Origin: Rhodospirillaceae bacterium UBA1479
GTDB taxonomy: Bacteria; Pseudomonadota; Alphaproteobacteria; Rhodospirillales; Casp-alpha2
Direction of reading: 5' to 3'
Length of the DNA stretch: 64,000 nucleotides
Assembly (NCBI GenBank): GCA_002325375.1
Contig: DCRZ01000009.1
Location: 96,156-160,155, forward strand
In this document: positions 57,701 through 61,570 of the stretch, piece after piece
Layout: each line of letters begins with the position of its first letter
Numbering within the stretch: position 1 is the first letter of the stretch
Made by a program: the position numbers and the translations under genes
The notes under the pieces: model-generated
Seen by the model: the letters and a program-made list of their open reading frames with translations, nothing else
Told to the model about the DNA's origin: nothing
The model's database searches: none

Positions 57701-60700
57701 GGGCGGCGGCCTGATCGGCGGCGGCCTGGGCATCGGCGGCGGCCTGATCCGCGGCAGCCAGGGCGTCTGCGGCGGCTTGTTCCGCCAGTTCCGCGGCACG
57801 GTCTTCGGCGGATTGCAGGTCGGCATCGCTGCGGGCGTCACTGGCCGAGGCTTCGGCGTTGTCGAGCGACTGCAAGGCGGCACCAGCGGCGGCGGCGGCG
57901 CTGGAGGCGGCCTGCGAGGCCCGGTTCGCCTGCGCCGAGGCCGAGGTCGATTGACCGTTCACGACGATGCTGCCGGCACCGCTTGCGGCCTGGATCGCAC
58001 GGTTGCCGTTGAGTTCGGCGGACGTGGCGGCGGCGGCGGCGGCCTGTTCGGCAATCGCGGCGGCGGCGGCGGCGGTTTCCGCGATGACGGCGGCGGCTTC
58101 GGCGGCTTCGGCGTTATTGGCGGCTTCGGCGGTGGCGGCATCCTGGGCGGCCTGCTGCGCCGTCAGGGCCAGTTCGGCGGCGATCGCCGCCTGCTGTTCG
58201 GCGGTGGCGGCATCGGCCACGGCGGCGTCGGCGTAGCCCAGGGTTTCGTTGTAGGCGGCAAGATCAGCCGCGGCCTTCGCGGCGGCGGCGGCCACGGCGG
58301 CGGCCTCGGCCGCGGCGGCGGCCTCTTCCTGTCCTTGGGCGCCGCCAAGGGTTTCATCGAAGTTGATGGCCTGAACCAGTGCCTCGCGCAGGGCGGCAAC
58401 GGTTGTCAGCTCGGCATCGACGGTGATCTCGATGGTGCTGTTGACCGCGACGACGGCACCGGCGTCGGGATCAAGGTCCGCGGAAATGGTGATGGTGTAG
58501 GTATCGCCGATTTCCGGGGTGCCCAAAATCGTTACGGTGGTGACCTGGCTGCCGGTTTCCGTGGTGGCGGTGGTCAGCACGGCGGTCCCATCATTGTCGT
58601 CCGTGGCGCCGCCGTTTGATGCGGAGACGTTAACGGTGAACGTCTGATTCGACACGTTGCCGGTGATCACGATGGTGTCGGCGGTCGGACCGGCCGTTGC
58701 CGAGACCAAACCTTCGTCGGCGACGGTTTCCTGTTTTTCGGACAGGGCCAGGGCGGCGAATGCGGCTTCGGGACTATCCGGTTCCGGATTGATGAAATCG
58801 GCCAAATCCGCAGCGGCGGATGCGAGAACCGATTTGGCCTTGGCCAGATCGATCAGTTGTTCGGCCCGGTCCGTCTGTGCGGTGGCCGAGGCCAGGGCGG
58901 CGGCGCGCGCGGCCACGGCTTCCGCGCTTTGGCTGGCGTAGCTTAGATTGGCGGCGTTGGTGACCGCGGTCTTGACGGTGGCGATATAGCTGTCGAGTGA
59001 CGAGATCAGGGCATCGCGGACTTCGGCCTCGGCCGTGGCGACCTGCGTGCGCAGCGCGGGGTCGCTGGTTGCGGCGGCCGGGAAGTCGAGGATGTCCGTG
59101 CGCGCCTGCAGGTCGGCGTTGCCGCCGGCGGTGTCGGAGGCCAGGAACGTGGTGACATTGAAGCCGGCGATGTTGACGGCGGCGTCGAGCAGCGCTTCGA
59201 GCGCCGAGTTGGCGGCGGCGTTGGCGGCGACCTTGTCGGCGGTGCCGACGATGGCGTTGGCCTGCGCCGCGTCGGCATAGGCGTTGACCGCGCTGGCCAG
59301 CAGCGACAACTGATTGGTGACGGTTGCGATGTCGTCGACGGCGATTTCCAGCGCCGCGTCCGCCTGGGCCTCGGCGGATGCCTGGGCGACCGCCAGATAC
59401 CCTTCGGCCTGGGCCTCGGCGGATTGGGCCGTCGCCAGGGCGTTGATGGCGGCGAGCGATTCGGTCAGTTCGGCCTGGGCCACGGTTTCCAGGTTGGCGA
59501 CCGTGGTGCGGGCCGCGTTGGCCACCGCCGTTGAGGCATCGGCGACCTGATCGGCACCGTTGATATATCCCGGATTGCCCGCCGTAACGTCGTCGAGGGC
59601 ATCCAGGTCGATCGTCGCCGTGGAACTGTCAGGGGCGGTGACGGTCGTCGAGGGGCCGACGGCCAGGGTGCCCGCGTTGTTGGTGACGGTGACCTGGACC
59701 GTGGAGATGTCGTAGCCGCCGGCACTGTTCTGTGCGGCGATCAGGAAGGTGTCCGTCGCGCTGGCGCCATTGGCAAGGTCGGCATAGGCATCGGCATCGG
59801 GTGTGTAGACGACGTTGCCGTCGGCGTCGAAGGTGACCTCGCCCTTGTCGCCATCGCCGATGCCCCGCGCGCGGGCCTGGGCCGTTTGCGCCGCGTTCTG
59901 GAACAACGCAAAGACTTCTTCCTGAAACTCGACGGCGGCTTCGGCGTTGGATTTGTTCTGTGTTGCCAGGGCCAGTGCCGCCGCAAGCGTCGGGGTGCTT
60001 GATCCCGCCGCCGTCGCGTCGTCCAGCGCCGTGGTGGCGGCCGCCAGGGCGGCCTCGGCCGCGTCCAAATTCTGTTGCACACCGTCGGCAGTCAGCCCCG
60101 ACAGGGTGCCGGAAACGGTGGTCAGCGTATCGCCGGACCCGGAGGTCAGGGTGACGTCGTCGGATACCGTGATCGTGCCGTCGACATTGGTGATGGTGAC
60201 GGTGATGGTCTGCAGGTCGAAACCGCCGCTGTCGTTTTCGATGGCGATCTTGAAGGTGTCGGTCGTGCTGTCGCCCGGGTTCAAGGCGGCGATGGCCGCA
60301 TTGCCCGTATCGACGGTATAAGTCAGCCCGCCGTCGGCATCGGCGACCACGTCGCCCTTGTCGCCGTCGCTGGCCCCTTTCTGGATCGCTTCGGCGCTTT
60401 TCGCCGCGTCTTCGAAGGCCTCAAAGGTTGCTTTATCAACGGCCTCGTCGACCAGCTTGGTCAACAGATTGGCGCGGGCGGCCAGCACGTCGCCGGCGGC
60501 GGTGACCGCTTCGGCCTTTTCCGCGGTCGCGGTTGTCTGCGCGGCGGTCGTGGCGGCCTGCTTGGTGGTCAGGTCGGCCTGCGCCGTGCCGTCCTTGAAG
60601 GCCTGGGCGGCTTCGCGGGCCTGGGATGCGCCCTCGATCGCGGCGGTCGCCGTATCGGCGGCGGACTCGGCCGTGTTGGCGTCCTGGACCGCCTGCTGGA

Positions 60701-61382
60701 ACTGCGCGATCACGGCCGGGTCGACGGTGCGGGTCGCGACAAAGGCGTCCAGGGCGGTGATCGCCTGTGCCTTCAGGCCATTGACGGTTTGCGCCGCGGT
60801 AACGGCCCCGGCCTTTGCCGTCAGCATGACGGCCGGATCGGTGGTGTTCAGGGTGCCCTGGGCGGCGGTCGCGGCCTGATCGGCTGCGTCGGCAGCCTGC
60901 ACCGCCAGATTCAGCACCGACAGCAGTTCAGACGGCAGATCGGGCTTGGATGAAACGATGTCGCGGATCGCGGTGACCTTGGTGGTCACGATGTCGACGA
61001 CGTTCTGCAGGTTGTTGATGTCCGTGGTCGTCGCGCCGGCGGCGGCCAGCTTGGCATTGATGTTGGTGCTGAACGACGTGGCGGCGGCGGTGCGTGCGGC
61101 GGCGATGCCGCTGCCGGCAGCATTGACGGCATCGGTCTTGGCGGTTGTCGCGGCGGCGATGGCGGCGTTCACCACGGCGGACATTTCGGTGGCGGCAGTG
61201 ACCAGGTTTTCGCCGGTCGCGCCGTCCAGGCCGACGGCCTCGCGCAATGCGGCCAGGGTCTCGGCATCGATTTCGCCGCCCGACGCGGCGACGGACAGCA
61301 TCGCCTGCGCCGACTGGATCATGGTGACCAGGGCTTCGGACAGGGCGCGCGCGGCGTTGAGGGCTTCCAACGGCGCGACCAC
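36744..61382 (-). CDS. Giant RTX-type secreted protein, probable type I-secreted adhesin, 5' end lost to an IS insertion
   Basis: At least 8,212 residues (about 800 kDa). From the N terminus: Ala-rich, helix-prone sequence with inserted beta modules (about 1-3090); cadherin/VCBS-like repeats (3100-3790); a beta-helix-like stretch (3790-4300); three LamG-like domains (4350-5040); cadherin-like repeats; a seven-repeat propeller-like block (5340-5760); a further LamG (6045-6215), a jellyroll-like domain (about 6260-6465), three more LamG (6555-7170); then RTX nonapeptides (7285-8195) and a C-terminal type I signal. The protein should be secreted through the downstream ABC and HlyD proteins and fold on calcium outside the cell, as in LapA/BapA-type adhesins. 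The GTG at 61382 is only the first possible start: the frame stays open and coding-like to 61559, with no ATG, so the real start was upstream of the inserted element. The gene is probably not expressed normally in this strain. Confidence 0.9.
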   Translation of the reverse strand: MVAPLEALNAARALSEALVTMIQSAQAMLSVAASGGEIDAETLAALREAVGLDGATGENLVTAATEMSAVVNAAIAAATTAKTDAVNAAGSGIAAARTAAATSFSTNINAKLAAAGATTTDINNLQNVVDIVTTKVTAIRDIVSSKPDLPSELLSVLNLAVQAADAADQAATAAQGTLNTTDPAVMLTAKAGAVTAAQTVNGLKAQAITALDAFVATRTVDPAVIAQFQQAVQDANTAESAADTATAAIEGASQAREAAQAFKDGTAQADLTTKQAATTAAQTTATAEKAEAVTAAGDVLAARANLLTKLVDEAVDKATFEAFEDAAKSAEAIQKGASDGDKGDVVADADGGLTYTVDTGNAAIAALNPGDSTTDTFKIAIENDSGGFDLQTITVTITNVDGTITVSDDVTLTSGSGDTLTTVSGTLSGLTADGVQQNLDAAEAALAAATTALDDATAAGSSTPTLAAALALATQNKSNAEAAVEFQEEVFALFQNAAQTAQARARGIGDGDKGEVTFDADGNVVYTPDADAYADLANGASATDTFLIAAQNSAGGYDISTVQVTVTNNAGTLAVGPSTTVTAPDSSTATIDLDALDDVTAGNPGYINGADQVADASTAVANAARTTVANLETVAQAELTESLAAINALATAQSAEAQAEGYLAVAQASAEAQADAALEIAVDDIATVTNQLSLLASAVNAYADAAQANAIVGTADKVAANAAANSALEALLDAAVNIAGFNVTTFLASDTAGGNADLQARTDILDFPAAATSDPALRTQVATAEAEVRDALISSLDSYIATVKTAVTNAANLSYASQSAEAVAARAAALASATAQTDRAEQLIDLAKAKSVLASAAADLADFINPEPDSPEAAFAALALSEKQETVADEGLVSATAGPTADTIVITGNVSNQTFTVNVSASNGGATDDNDGTAVLTTATTETGSQVTTVTILGTPEIGDTYTITISADLDPDAGAVVAVNSTIEITVDAELTTVAALREALVQAINFDETLGGAQGQEEAAAAAEAAAVAAAAAKAAADLAAYNETLGYADAAVADAATAEQQAAIAAELALTAQQAAQDAATAEAANNAEAAEAAAVIAETAAAAAAIAEQAAAAAATSAELNGNRAIQAASGAGSIVVNGQSTSASAQANRASQAASSAAAAAGAALQSLDNAEASASDARSDADLQSAEDRAAELAEQAAADALAAADQAAADAQAAADQAAAQRAAAQAVAAEEAGRLADEAEAQASDDDPATQDAAQAAATAQSLATSNIPGAADLAADAAEAARNAANQAQTAADAAQAAALGKGSAAQAEADRAQAAATAAAISAGEAEAAAQVAANADAAVEAWTSGDASGDRATAALAARDAAAAAARASAAAETANATAEQATADAVAPNVALAAAEATVTSRTNSLAQVRAERDAADDGDDDVDTAIEQVWDNAVAQAEQALSDAEDALAQAQAAADAANENVTIAQANADAASQAAAEAASQAAQAASQASFAAAFEINAQGAAQTRVDNFLDSLADEIAEALASAKAQATTASQQAVLATTAAAGATPDADAAAAAATAAAEAAQAALDALLQAAEDLDLPISAETAQAVIDAINSAADTAAALDDLDDGIQTTDNLRTVQDAADATQLAAIASIKAAAASAQQAVAAANAALLVAQKQAAVAAADEAGLDAARIEAAEAALDQAKADAQAAADQAAADSAEAASAQASAQTRVSDIQAIATAAASARTAATTAELAATDASTSLSQAQTALTAARSAADDAQADFTASAAAQTIDPAAYQAVKQANDRAQAALQDALDAVADAQAAYASASDAATTADAAADLAEVYRDGGTHPDTGATIVGVNLAAAQAALTTATSAATAAQTAANTAAAEAAEAAGRTAASAELADIQAAADAAAADATAADAAATTAETQAGLATAALANIPRAAAARSAAQAAADEAQAAVATAEGVAQTDTVTLDGTIEDGDVYRVTIDGDVVAVTVGTDTAAASTGITIADVRTALVNAINDAANGVTDSVVASAGSGDGAITLTAAMPGVGFTATASATNNGANDDQSATASTVTGNLGGATQVAQLDTVTLQGTVQAGDTYSVTVNGTVVSLTIPTDNSITTLTQVRDALITLINDSAAADAVTAAAGDTDETLAITADVAGVAFTATATATDGGGNTDNAAQAVTTTANLRGADDLAAQAATDAQTAATTAESEAAKADTAAKTAAASIAAKDANDDAVGAAGDAATQATTAKQAAADAALHARTAKAVGDAVSEVLSRDSLDNDDLLDAIEAQLETTQVTRVTLSGAVETGDKFFITVGTTSANFTVTTQTTLSEVRDAFIQQLTSAGTFDGIVTVSQGATADSIRLTGVTPGTAFTTTASATNATGGTNDQAARVQRQVNADQVTQQDTVTVDGDTVVADGDSFSINIAGTPVTVSTASGLISVGDDADAVRDALVTAIQNAGIAGITVAAGGTGALVLTATQAGAAGAFLTSIPNDSDDALSLDAISNGSVADSAADSAATASESAQSALAIANAAGTTAGNALTAAQAAVAQEGAGSVAQAFLTDTQSQVTATNSSVASAARDAAAAAQSAASAQAQADLAGTDGDEIADLITAANTAAIRAADEDADTAAEAAEAAFSQATASSTAALTKAEDAITDAAEMLQLATSFDQVTLTGTPAADNVFSLTIDPTPGDADNGDAVTVEVTAQDGDTINDIRDALVDAVNSHANLQGVAQASASSGSGGFVVAATTSGSSIGVTVTENGDATGAESASGQILNALAAADAAKTTIEGLLADGVQDGDGDATATALDNAVTALDAAIAATRQTVSVTIGGTVEAGDTLSVAFDTNNDGTADVTKTITVGANPTLASVRDALVTEIATTGGMTASAALQDGELVLISDDPAASFIRVTVSAVNEDGVAGEAPTISAARTGTEAALRALKNGLQQASDIAETIEAVVDIAGTAAGTARAAAEGLAPAFDTNGALTAESAATIVTTANTLGSLSPALDPSVPADVVTAAQLLAEIAEGYVPDALSGAATANAQATIAQQAAFQAASGLAQFEQAIIKARNEAELRIQQEARDSAPVAGDDVIGDGDATNGGPVSGDDEVLEDQAITFDVLGNDKRADGGDLTNAAIAAVGQPSHGKITIVPEVRELNFGPAFTDGDQITLTINGTSVTYTLTSLEGLNAEGNAALFVDLINGTPAMAAVVSAVSAGRGGAITLTSAVPGTPIVTSVATQGDVTADADTITVPNGRVTYTPDANYNGTDTFTYTVSNGANPPSFDTATVTIDITPTNDNPDAKNDFITTADDSTAISKTAAAGLLANDTDIDTGDSLSIIKVNGSTVGVAQNVNFTLPNGDPVVAQVTINADGSYTVNPNGQFEPLAAGQSATGTLTYTVSDGHAGTDDQTISLANTVANASGVNQVSTYTVGGTIERGDVFEVTVNGTRISHTVTDETTANEVRDAIVAKLNANGAIAGKVTASAGGGGEVVITANLAGQAFTTSAQAINAGTDVATLTVTITGSNDAPTADADTASGDEDTTITGTLTANDPDLGDTLTFAVAGGGQAANGTVTIQSNGAFSYVPNTEFSGTDSFTFRVTDAAGIASTATVTITVNNVNDDPVITAGGDPAPTFAEGGDAVVIDGSMEIADVDTANFNTGYLRAQVTDNLDPGDHLLIQEAGGITLSGADVLFNGVVIGTIDGTDDGSAANLLITLDADATPAAVQALARTIAFTNDAAEPTTVARTVTFTVDSGDGGTTTQDATVQVALESGLTRSDHNQLNFSGDWFDAANWTSGLPDATTIAVINDGGYAPITFNNGPVNETVGQLVVNADLNILAGTLNVLEPSEIGPAATMTVSTASVLGTGDLNIAGTVALSGGATLGLPLISLDAIANDSIAGGMTVTGSGNQINGALAIEADSVYVGQLILGGTGSGNVALDVALGIVNDGDIIIDNSDAAPADTVLTVGGPGIVNSRNIIFSDTSGGGGQRIIEGSIDTANGTITVDASATIDLAGGILNAAAGTIDLATATVLTVSDGQTIVDGDTYLSGTGALDLAGTGSLTLTSNFALNSGAPELTLSGAITIDGVGAPTLTIGDGRNLTLDGDIVSGSVNLNVDGTLTIEGTGTVIAAPTVINSPNGAFTVAPDATVTITAPGFLSNNGGEISVGAGATLILDGVNLENAGVITGEGTIQLANGADIAGDGIIEVAGVDNIGTLDITGGPLNLDPGASVNIDVTDNVTHDVLHLDTMDLTAAGDTLNLTFAPDFDPTTDGNSFQVLTYSGHTAEIGGDGAVLEAGIDNIFDTIQHNLGPEYTVTIDYGSTAATVTVNRNPEIAVTTNGAGMQFDGIDDIIRIPADGTVNALTSITVEAVVTLTELPAGVARIAENFSGNYDGWGFTIHPDGTLSVEVGNGGGSGQLSNFYTVPGAISAGDPSHVAFTYDELSGDIAVYVNGIAIDGTPGGANPEGNLGATTSDVLISHPAFPLKGVIDEFRIYDEARTPLQVADDAGGGGGGTPPLVYFDFANGQAVNLGSQGSASDGILDNGLGGAALAFDGSDDFVQGDTAGIDFGNAFSIEFVVQTEMATTGYIMTIGDTFSGGVTANNLLFANIPSAAGNLRIGQYGVIDINSTTLVNDGVPHHVSLTHDGAGNYKLYIDGVLEQSPPTTSVPNITGSTLVLGDAIASQPAFDGAIGDFRIYSDERNATEIAADATGAVDTDNLQIHYDIDAADVADGTITNQGALGSSADATVGTVTGVDAADPTVIDIVNPVAPLAVPLVGQALSFDGTVSIDAVDASVIDFTASGGNTLQFFAATDEIVAGQVGTFANLVAGQTITISGSMTANDATFTIADVSADGTTITVQETGSIVGTTALASGANIVSETTSPLATGTGAFTYEAWFRTDDPANPQTIIRVGDPAGDYAQIRVTGDGRVQALAPDAGQTTLESSLGTNDGLWHHVAYTHDGAGNLELFLDGVSVATTTAAINSIDAGSMTIGGYLTANQPFFGEIFDVRAYDVARSQADILLDMNQLPTGAEPNLTGAWHLDDVLNGTTDQFRDVTGNGGTGTYSGGTPVFADNNLFTMAEDSVLHGQIIATDADDVNDTEVFTFGVAAQGANGTVTVNPADGTWEYTPNTDFFGTDSFEVQVTDSGGATATKTVSVSVLNVNDAPSVETASGAATFAEDGAPVIIDPALTITDLDSADFDGGSLTIEISGGYQAGDVLAIDAGAAFDLSSGMTNGSLISIGQDVIGVINLDGATGTLSIDLTDFATPGVVEQLARAVTFQNDTEEPGAGSRGIDFTLTDGDGGTSATLSQSVNITPVNDAPEVTTATLPAGTATFDAEVLVNTALTGEQSAADVTYFANGTKFVVTWNNYSVGGGSDLGTIGRIFNADGTPDGPEFIIANTAPGSEYNARVSPMTDGGFIVSYVNQPTAADATTSDLYVQRYDSTGQAVSRDGATPGADAFNVGEYFSGTVQNGGTVVGLSNGGFVIAIDQQDPGIATGQDVTARVFGPNGAPVTGEFLLGSSPIPATQGTELAALPGGGFVAVWTDNTDGDNDLFAQVYDNSGTPLGAEFAVAVNQGGGTQQDQHEVATLSNGNFAVAWRTDDIASGDNDGNGGIGLRIFGPDGTPVTGDLLANTDITGHQNEPSIAALPDGGFVVSWSTNDIAIDGDGTAIRAQRFDAAGAKVGTEFTVNENTAGNQQQSAIAADADGNLIAVFRQSDPVGATADNTEIGARVISFGLDGKTYVEDGAPLVVDSGITLTDVDSATLDGAMVTITTAFEANTDILSFTPVGAIGGSYDAAAGALTLTGTGTVAEYEQVLRSVTFSSTAVQPDLADRTIEFQVTDDQGAPSTPFAVTIGVENTNDAPTVASAGPAADFTEDGAPVIVDPTVQITDPDSTDFDGGTLTIDITGGYQIGDVLAIDAGAAFDLSSGMTNGSLVSIGQDVIGIIGLDGASGTLSIDLTAFATPGVVEQLARAVTFQNDTVEPGTDPRGIDFTLTDGDGGTSATLSQTVTVSPVNDAPEILGVVQSSNAAQFNGIGDSISLANPVGLPNGAADFTWSAWVKTDATAVNHAILSIGNATGTGTNGQLFIQGSGQLAFDSLNVNFITGGPAINDDVWHHVAVTTSGGFSEIFVDGVSVSAPVDLSLAIGTDSAFIGQAPNGTNQFQGEISDVRIYNVARTVDDIAADMSLRLTGAEPNLVAYYPLDNDDGGIVVDLAGGDNIGTLLGDVTIGGVSPDFLIDTATVFADDFNDGTLDAAAFTVDTASAGASAAEAGGALTLGNRAIVTTTAEYEPTATEPVIINTSFTFQDTANDFFSIVTRSDGVADSGNFYQVTNGISFVTQAAGDNKLSILRYENGVGTGLGDSGMGSIILTNGTTYDVEIADDGYNLTFTVTEAGNPANTATLMAQDSTLYAENHVSLYNREVVANGPQIDSLEITQPGGLLVVPEDGSFSSQIVAGDLDNLPGDLNFTLDAGAAHGTVDVQPDGTFTYTPNPDYTGGDSFTVTVDDGAGGTNTRTILLDVQNTNDAPVILGAPANVNTPQFDGIDDFVQATDPAALLPLGNAPFTIEAWVQPAAAGTLASLGTETGNQGLEIFFTESGELGIGTDDRTTIEVVNSGNAIDDGAWHHVAVAYDGTTFRLYVDGVETASGTGALDFAGGEVTFGKGFNDSEYFKGSIDDIRIWSDARTAQEIADNHQQAELADEIGLAARYTLDNMDAADLNPALIDISGNGHQISAGGPPSDPFGAYAVLDGVGDMVNVTQINPVDGTNKITIAAWIKPDGLIGTQAIAAIGAGGTAMVFALDGNGLSFTNANVPGTAAAGNLAAGEWNHVAVTYDGDTGAFETFVNGVSQGGGNVGANPLPAATTMAIGSSNGDGSQTPENSFAGGIAQVRMFDEVRQPTDILTDMAQSHYDGQAPATLINELSLDGYENDGSLVGDAHIADQSPTLLGPNVMSGAIHFDGIDDEINIYSNPGLDPDSWTVETWLRSDADDNATGVQRLLTLSNGTHAAYSLLFQEGSLSVEFTHQGGASSSFVTAVDDIRDGLWHHAAGTYDSASNTLSLFVDGHLVGQIDTTGYTPADGSADLVIGNFTTGHTQRFTGEMADMRIWNTARDEWQIANDLEQPVSPDSPGLVANFPLNGGTGGHAVPATIYDVVDGLSGNVYGAPVFVDTGPGIYGGLDPSAPLIGTEDTVLRGRIAAEDIDGDGLTFTLDVNAANGSVALNPDGSYEYTPYTDTFGADSFTVTVSDGFGGTDTRTIYLDIAPVTDVIIGTNGDDPNLFGTDGDDFIDGRTGKNVMSGGGGDDYLTGGTRGKAGIDRNIADYSDAGSGITVDASTDSVTGAATGNDTLGNIDQINGSIHDDLFDMTGWDNGQFTVFGRSIIGENNAIRGGDGDDTITGNDYTRVDYGDASGGVTVTLDDAVTFGGGVTGFGKLTSNSGNLTGQFDGTGLDKFMGGVNEIAGSDYSDVLTGNADNNVLIGRGGNDILNGGSGTDRADYRSDVAAITVTYDVGSAFDATVNDGSGGVDDLSSIEQVRGSQFDDIFIGNDADNRFRGEGGADTFTGGGGNDRFEYTRGDESVDVAYDTITDFTGGADTIRFSGMDGLELMIVDYGTSGMVQSTVDAIRSDEEVQDRVVFFTDSGHGYLYVKGRGTGTTNYDGTLIKLEGIITPLAAGDVIGAGGALSVTTGGTNTIIATAAQETHTGGAGPDYFVFTAESDSDIGSSNRDHITDFNADEDKIVLEGIIDDGRGFSFDFSNLIGGGTAGANVVGGNILQIDTNGDTVLGLGIDMEFNISGYSGTLDTDDFIIITTGSAGDDSFVGRSGNDWILASATTSTAMDIASAAMTTGDVINLAGGSDGIDTLIIRDPMEFIGAEWSGSDLMFFYEDIGSGYIHKTTVTNHVANSLDYIEFEFSDGDALDRFAVASGSDASAGAVNTLVVGGSSIDTLTGSAHNDILLGNDGDDNLSGGGGDDLLIGGQGYDTLDGGAGDDTVSYFQNTSGGIIVNLSNSMEYISPSTIAGGTAYDPYSAETDTLINIENAEGSSFDDFLIGSDGTNRLSGDDGNDTIYGGGGADVLEGGEGMDVFIYNSPSDSGLGGLLRDVILDFDAISADKIDISAFNLGMFMFVGDDTNDFSGFGDSSARFNNETKILEIDADGDAQADMEIELQNVDGADLDSNDFVVSSGQVA
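36800..39530 (-). repeat. RTX calcium-binding repeats and C-terminal secretion signal of the giant protein
   Basis: Several blocks of GGxGxDxLx-type nonapeptides are present, for example GTDGDDFIDG, GNADNNVLIGRGGNDILNG, GEGGADTFTGGGGNDRFEY, LLGNDGDDNLSGGGGDDLL and YGGGGADVLEGGEGMDVF. They form calcium-bound beta rolls outside the cell. The last residues (VDGADLDSNDFVVSSGQVA) fit an uncleaved type I export signal. Confidence 0.93.
39880..43250 (-). repeat. LamG-like domains 4-7 of the giant protein
   Basis: Four concanavalin A/LamG-type jellyrolls occur at about 42740-43250, 41200-41715, 40570-41070 and 39880-40455. Each starts with an FDGIDD-type strand (FNGIGDSI, FDGIDDFVQ, FDGIDDEI), contains a WHHVA(V/G) strand and ends with a DVRIYNVARTVDDI-type helix. 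A different jellyroll-like domain (VFADDFNDGTLDAAAFTV, about 42000-42610) lies between domains 4 and 5. These domains usually bind sugars or proteins. Confidence 0.85.
43300..43700 (-). repeat. Duplicated cadherin-like segment, copy A
   Basis: Nearly identical at DNA and protein level to 45406-45806, with a constant offset of 2,106 bases and no indels in the parts compared. It encodes the segment containing AIDAGAAFDLSSGMTNGSL, VVEQLARAVTFQND and TLTDGDGGTSATLSQ. Confidence 0.85.
44100..45370 (-). repeat. Seven-repeat propeller-like block of the giant protein
   Basis: About seven repeats of 50-60 residues carry a GGFVVSW-type strand (seen as TKFVVTWNN, GGFIVSYV, GGFVIAID, GGFVAVWT, GNFAVAWR, GGFVVSWS, GNLIAVFR) followed by an R(V/I)F-x-x-x-G-x-x-x-G-x-E-F strand. 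Length and number of repeats fit a seven-bladed beta-propeller. The fold is inferred from the repeat pattern only. Confidence 0.65.
45406..45806 (-). repeat. Duplicated cadherin-like segment, copy B
   Basis: Partner of 43300-43700. The two copies flank the propeller-like block and part of a second cadherin-like repeat, so a 2.1-kb unit may have been duplicated or inserted by recombination. Confidence 0.85.
46260..48330 (-). repeat. LamG-like domains 1-3 of the giant protein
   Basis: Three jellyrolls at about 47830-48330, 47215-47710 and 46260-47010. Domain 1 starts MQFDGIDDIIRIPADG and ends EFRIYDEARTPLQV; domain 2 has ALAFDGSDDFVQGD and GDFRIYSDERNATEI; domain 3 has LSFDGTVSIDAVD, WHHVAYTHDGAGNLELFLDG and DVRAYDVARSQADI. 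Domain 3 carries an insert of about 60 residues after its first strand. Confidence 0.85.
48480..50010 (-). other. Beta-helix-like segment of the giant protein
   Basis: About 500 residues of short alternating beta strands with many Gly, Asn, Thr and Ile (for example GDLNIAGTVALSGGATLGL, NLNVDGTLTIEGTGTVIAA and LILDGVNLENAGVITGEG). It begins with FSGDWFDAANWTSGLPDA, the start of a module often found in large secreted beta-helix and autotransporter-like proteins. No Cys and no RTX motif. The fold is inferred. Confidence 0.65.
50010..52080 (-). other. Cadherin/VCBS-like tandem repeats of the giant protein
   Basis: Three to four repeats of about 100 residues with the hallmarks of VCBS and tandem-95 modules: DEVLEDQAITFDVLGNDK, LLANDTDIDTGDSLSI, SGDEDTTITGTLTANDPDLG, YTPDANYNGTDTFTYTVSNG and NVNDDPVITAGGDPAPTFAE. 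They are typical extender domains of large adhesins and bind calcium between modules. Two copies of the GD-VNG-VRDA module are inserted (about 51600-51900 and 50790-51090). Confidence 0.85.
50790..58700 (-). repeat. Nine dispersed copies of a ~100-residue beta module in the giant protein
   Basis: Copies lie at about 58330-58700, 55110-55480, 54790-55110, 54150-54480, 53840-54150, 53030-53355, 52560-52890, 51600-51900 and 50790-51090. Each runs: a strand like DTVTLxGTVxxGDxYxVTVNG, a helix VRDALVxxIN, a strand VTAxxGxGxxxLTA and a closing AGxxFTxxAxAxNxG strand. Most are inserted between Ala-rich helical stretches. Sequence identity between copies is moderate, so they are old duplications. Confidence 0.8.
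52110..61382 (-). other. Ala-rich helical half of the giant protein
   Basis: About 3,090 residues with a very high Ala content, in runs such as AAAAEAAAVAAAAAKAAADL and NAEAAEAAAVIAETAAAAAA, with few Pro and spaced Glu, Gln, Asp and Thr. This pattern predicts long helices or coiled coils. Two VCBS-like inserts (about 59590-59860 and 60090-60360, containing GDKGDVVADADG and GDKGEVTFDADG) and seven of the nine beta modules interrupt it. At DNA level it is a long field of gcc/gcg codons. Confidence 0.8.
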
Positions 61383-61554
61383 GACCTCGATCAGGCTGTC
61401 GGTATCCGTCGTGGACAGGCCGGCATTGGGGCCGAGAACGGAGAGCGAGCCGCTAAGCGAACTGACCGCCGTCGAAGCGGCGGTTTCCGCATTGGCGGCG
61501 GCGGTCGCGGCGCTGTTGAGCAGCGAAAGGGCCTGATTGATGGATGAAAAATTT
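61383..61554 (-). pseudogene. 5' remnant of the giant gene, open in frame but without a start
   Basis: The giant frame continues for 57 more codons upstream of the GTG at 61382 with no stop. It encodes Ala/Ser-rich sequence (NFSSINQALSLLNSAATAAA and onwards) like the downstream part. There is no ATG, GTG or TTG in frame; only CTG codons occur. The first stop upstream (61560-61562) lies inside the inserted element. Confidence 0.7.
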
Positions 61555-61570
61555 GGGGCCTATATATTTA

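Noticed and set aside
54585..57714. Gly-rich and Ala/Ser-rich plus-strand frames
   Set aside because: Shadows of the Ala-rich coding field; no ribosome sites and biased composition only.
36744..61382. CRISPR array or simple tandem repeat DNA in the giant gene
   Set aside because: No regular repeat-spacer pattern is seen; repeats are protein-coding and degenerate.
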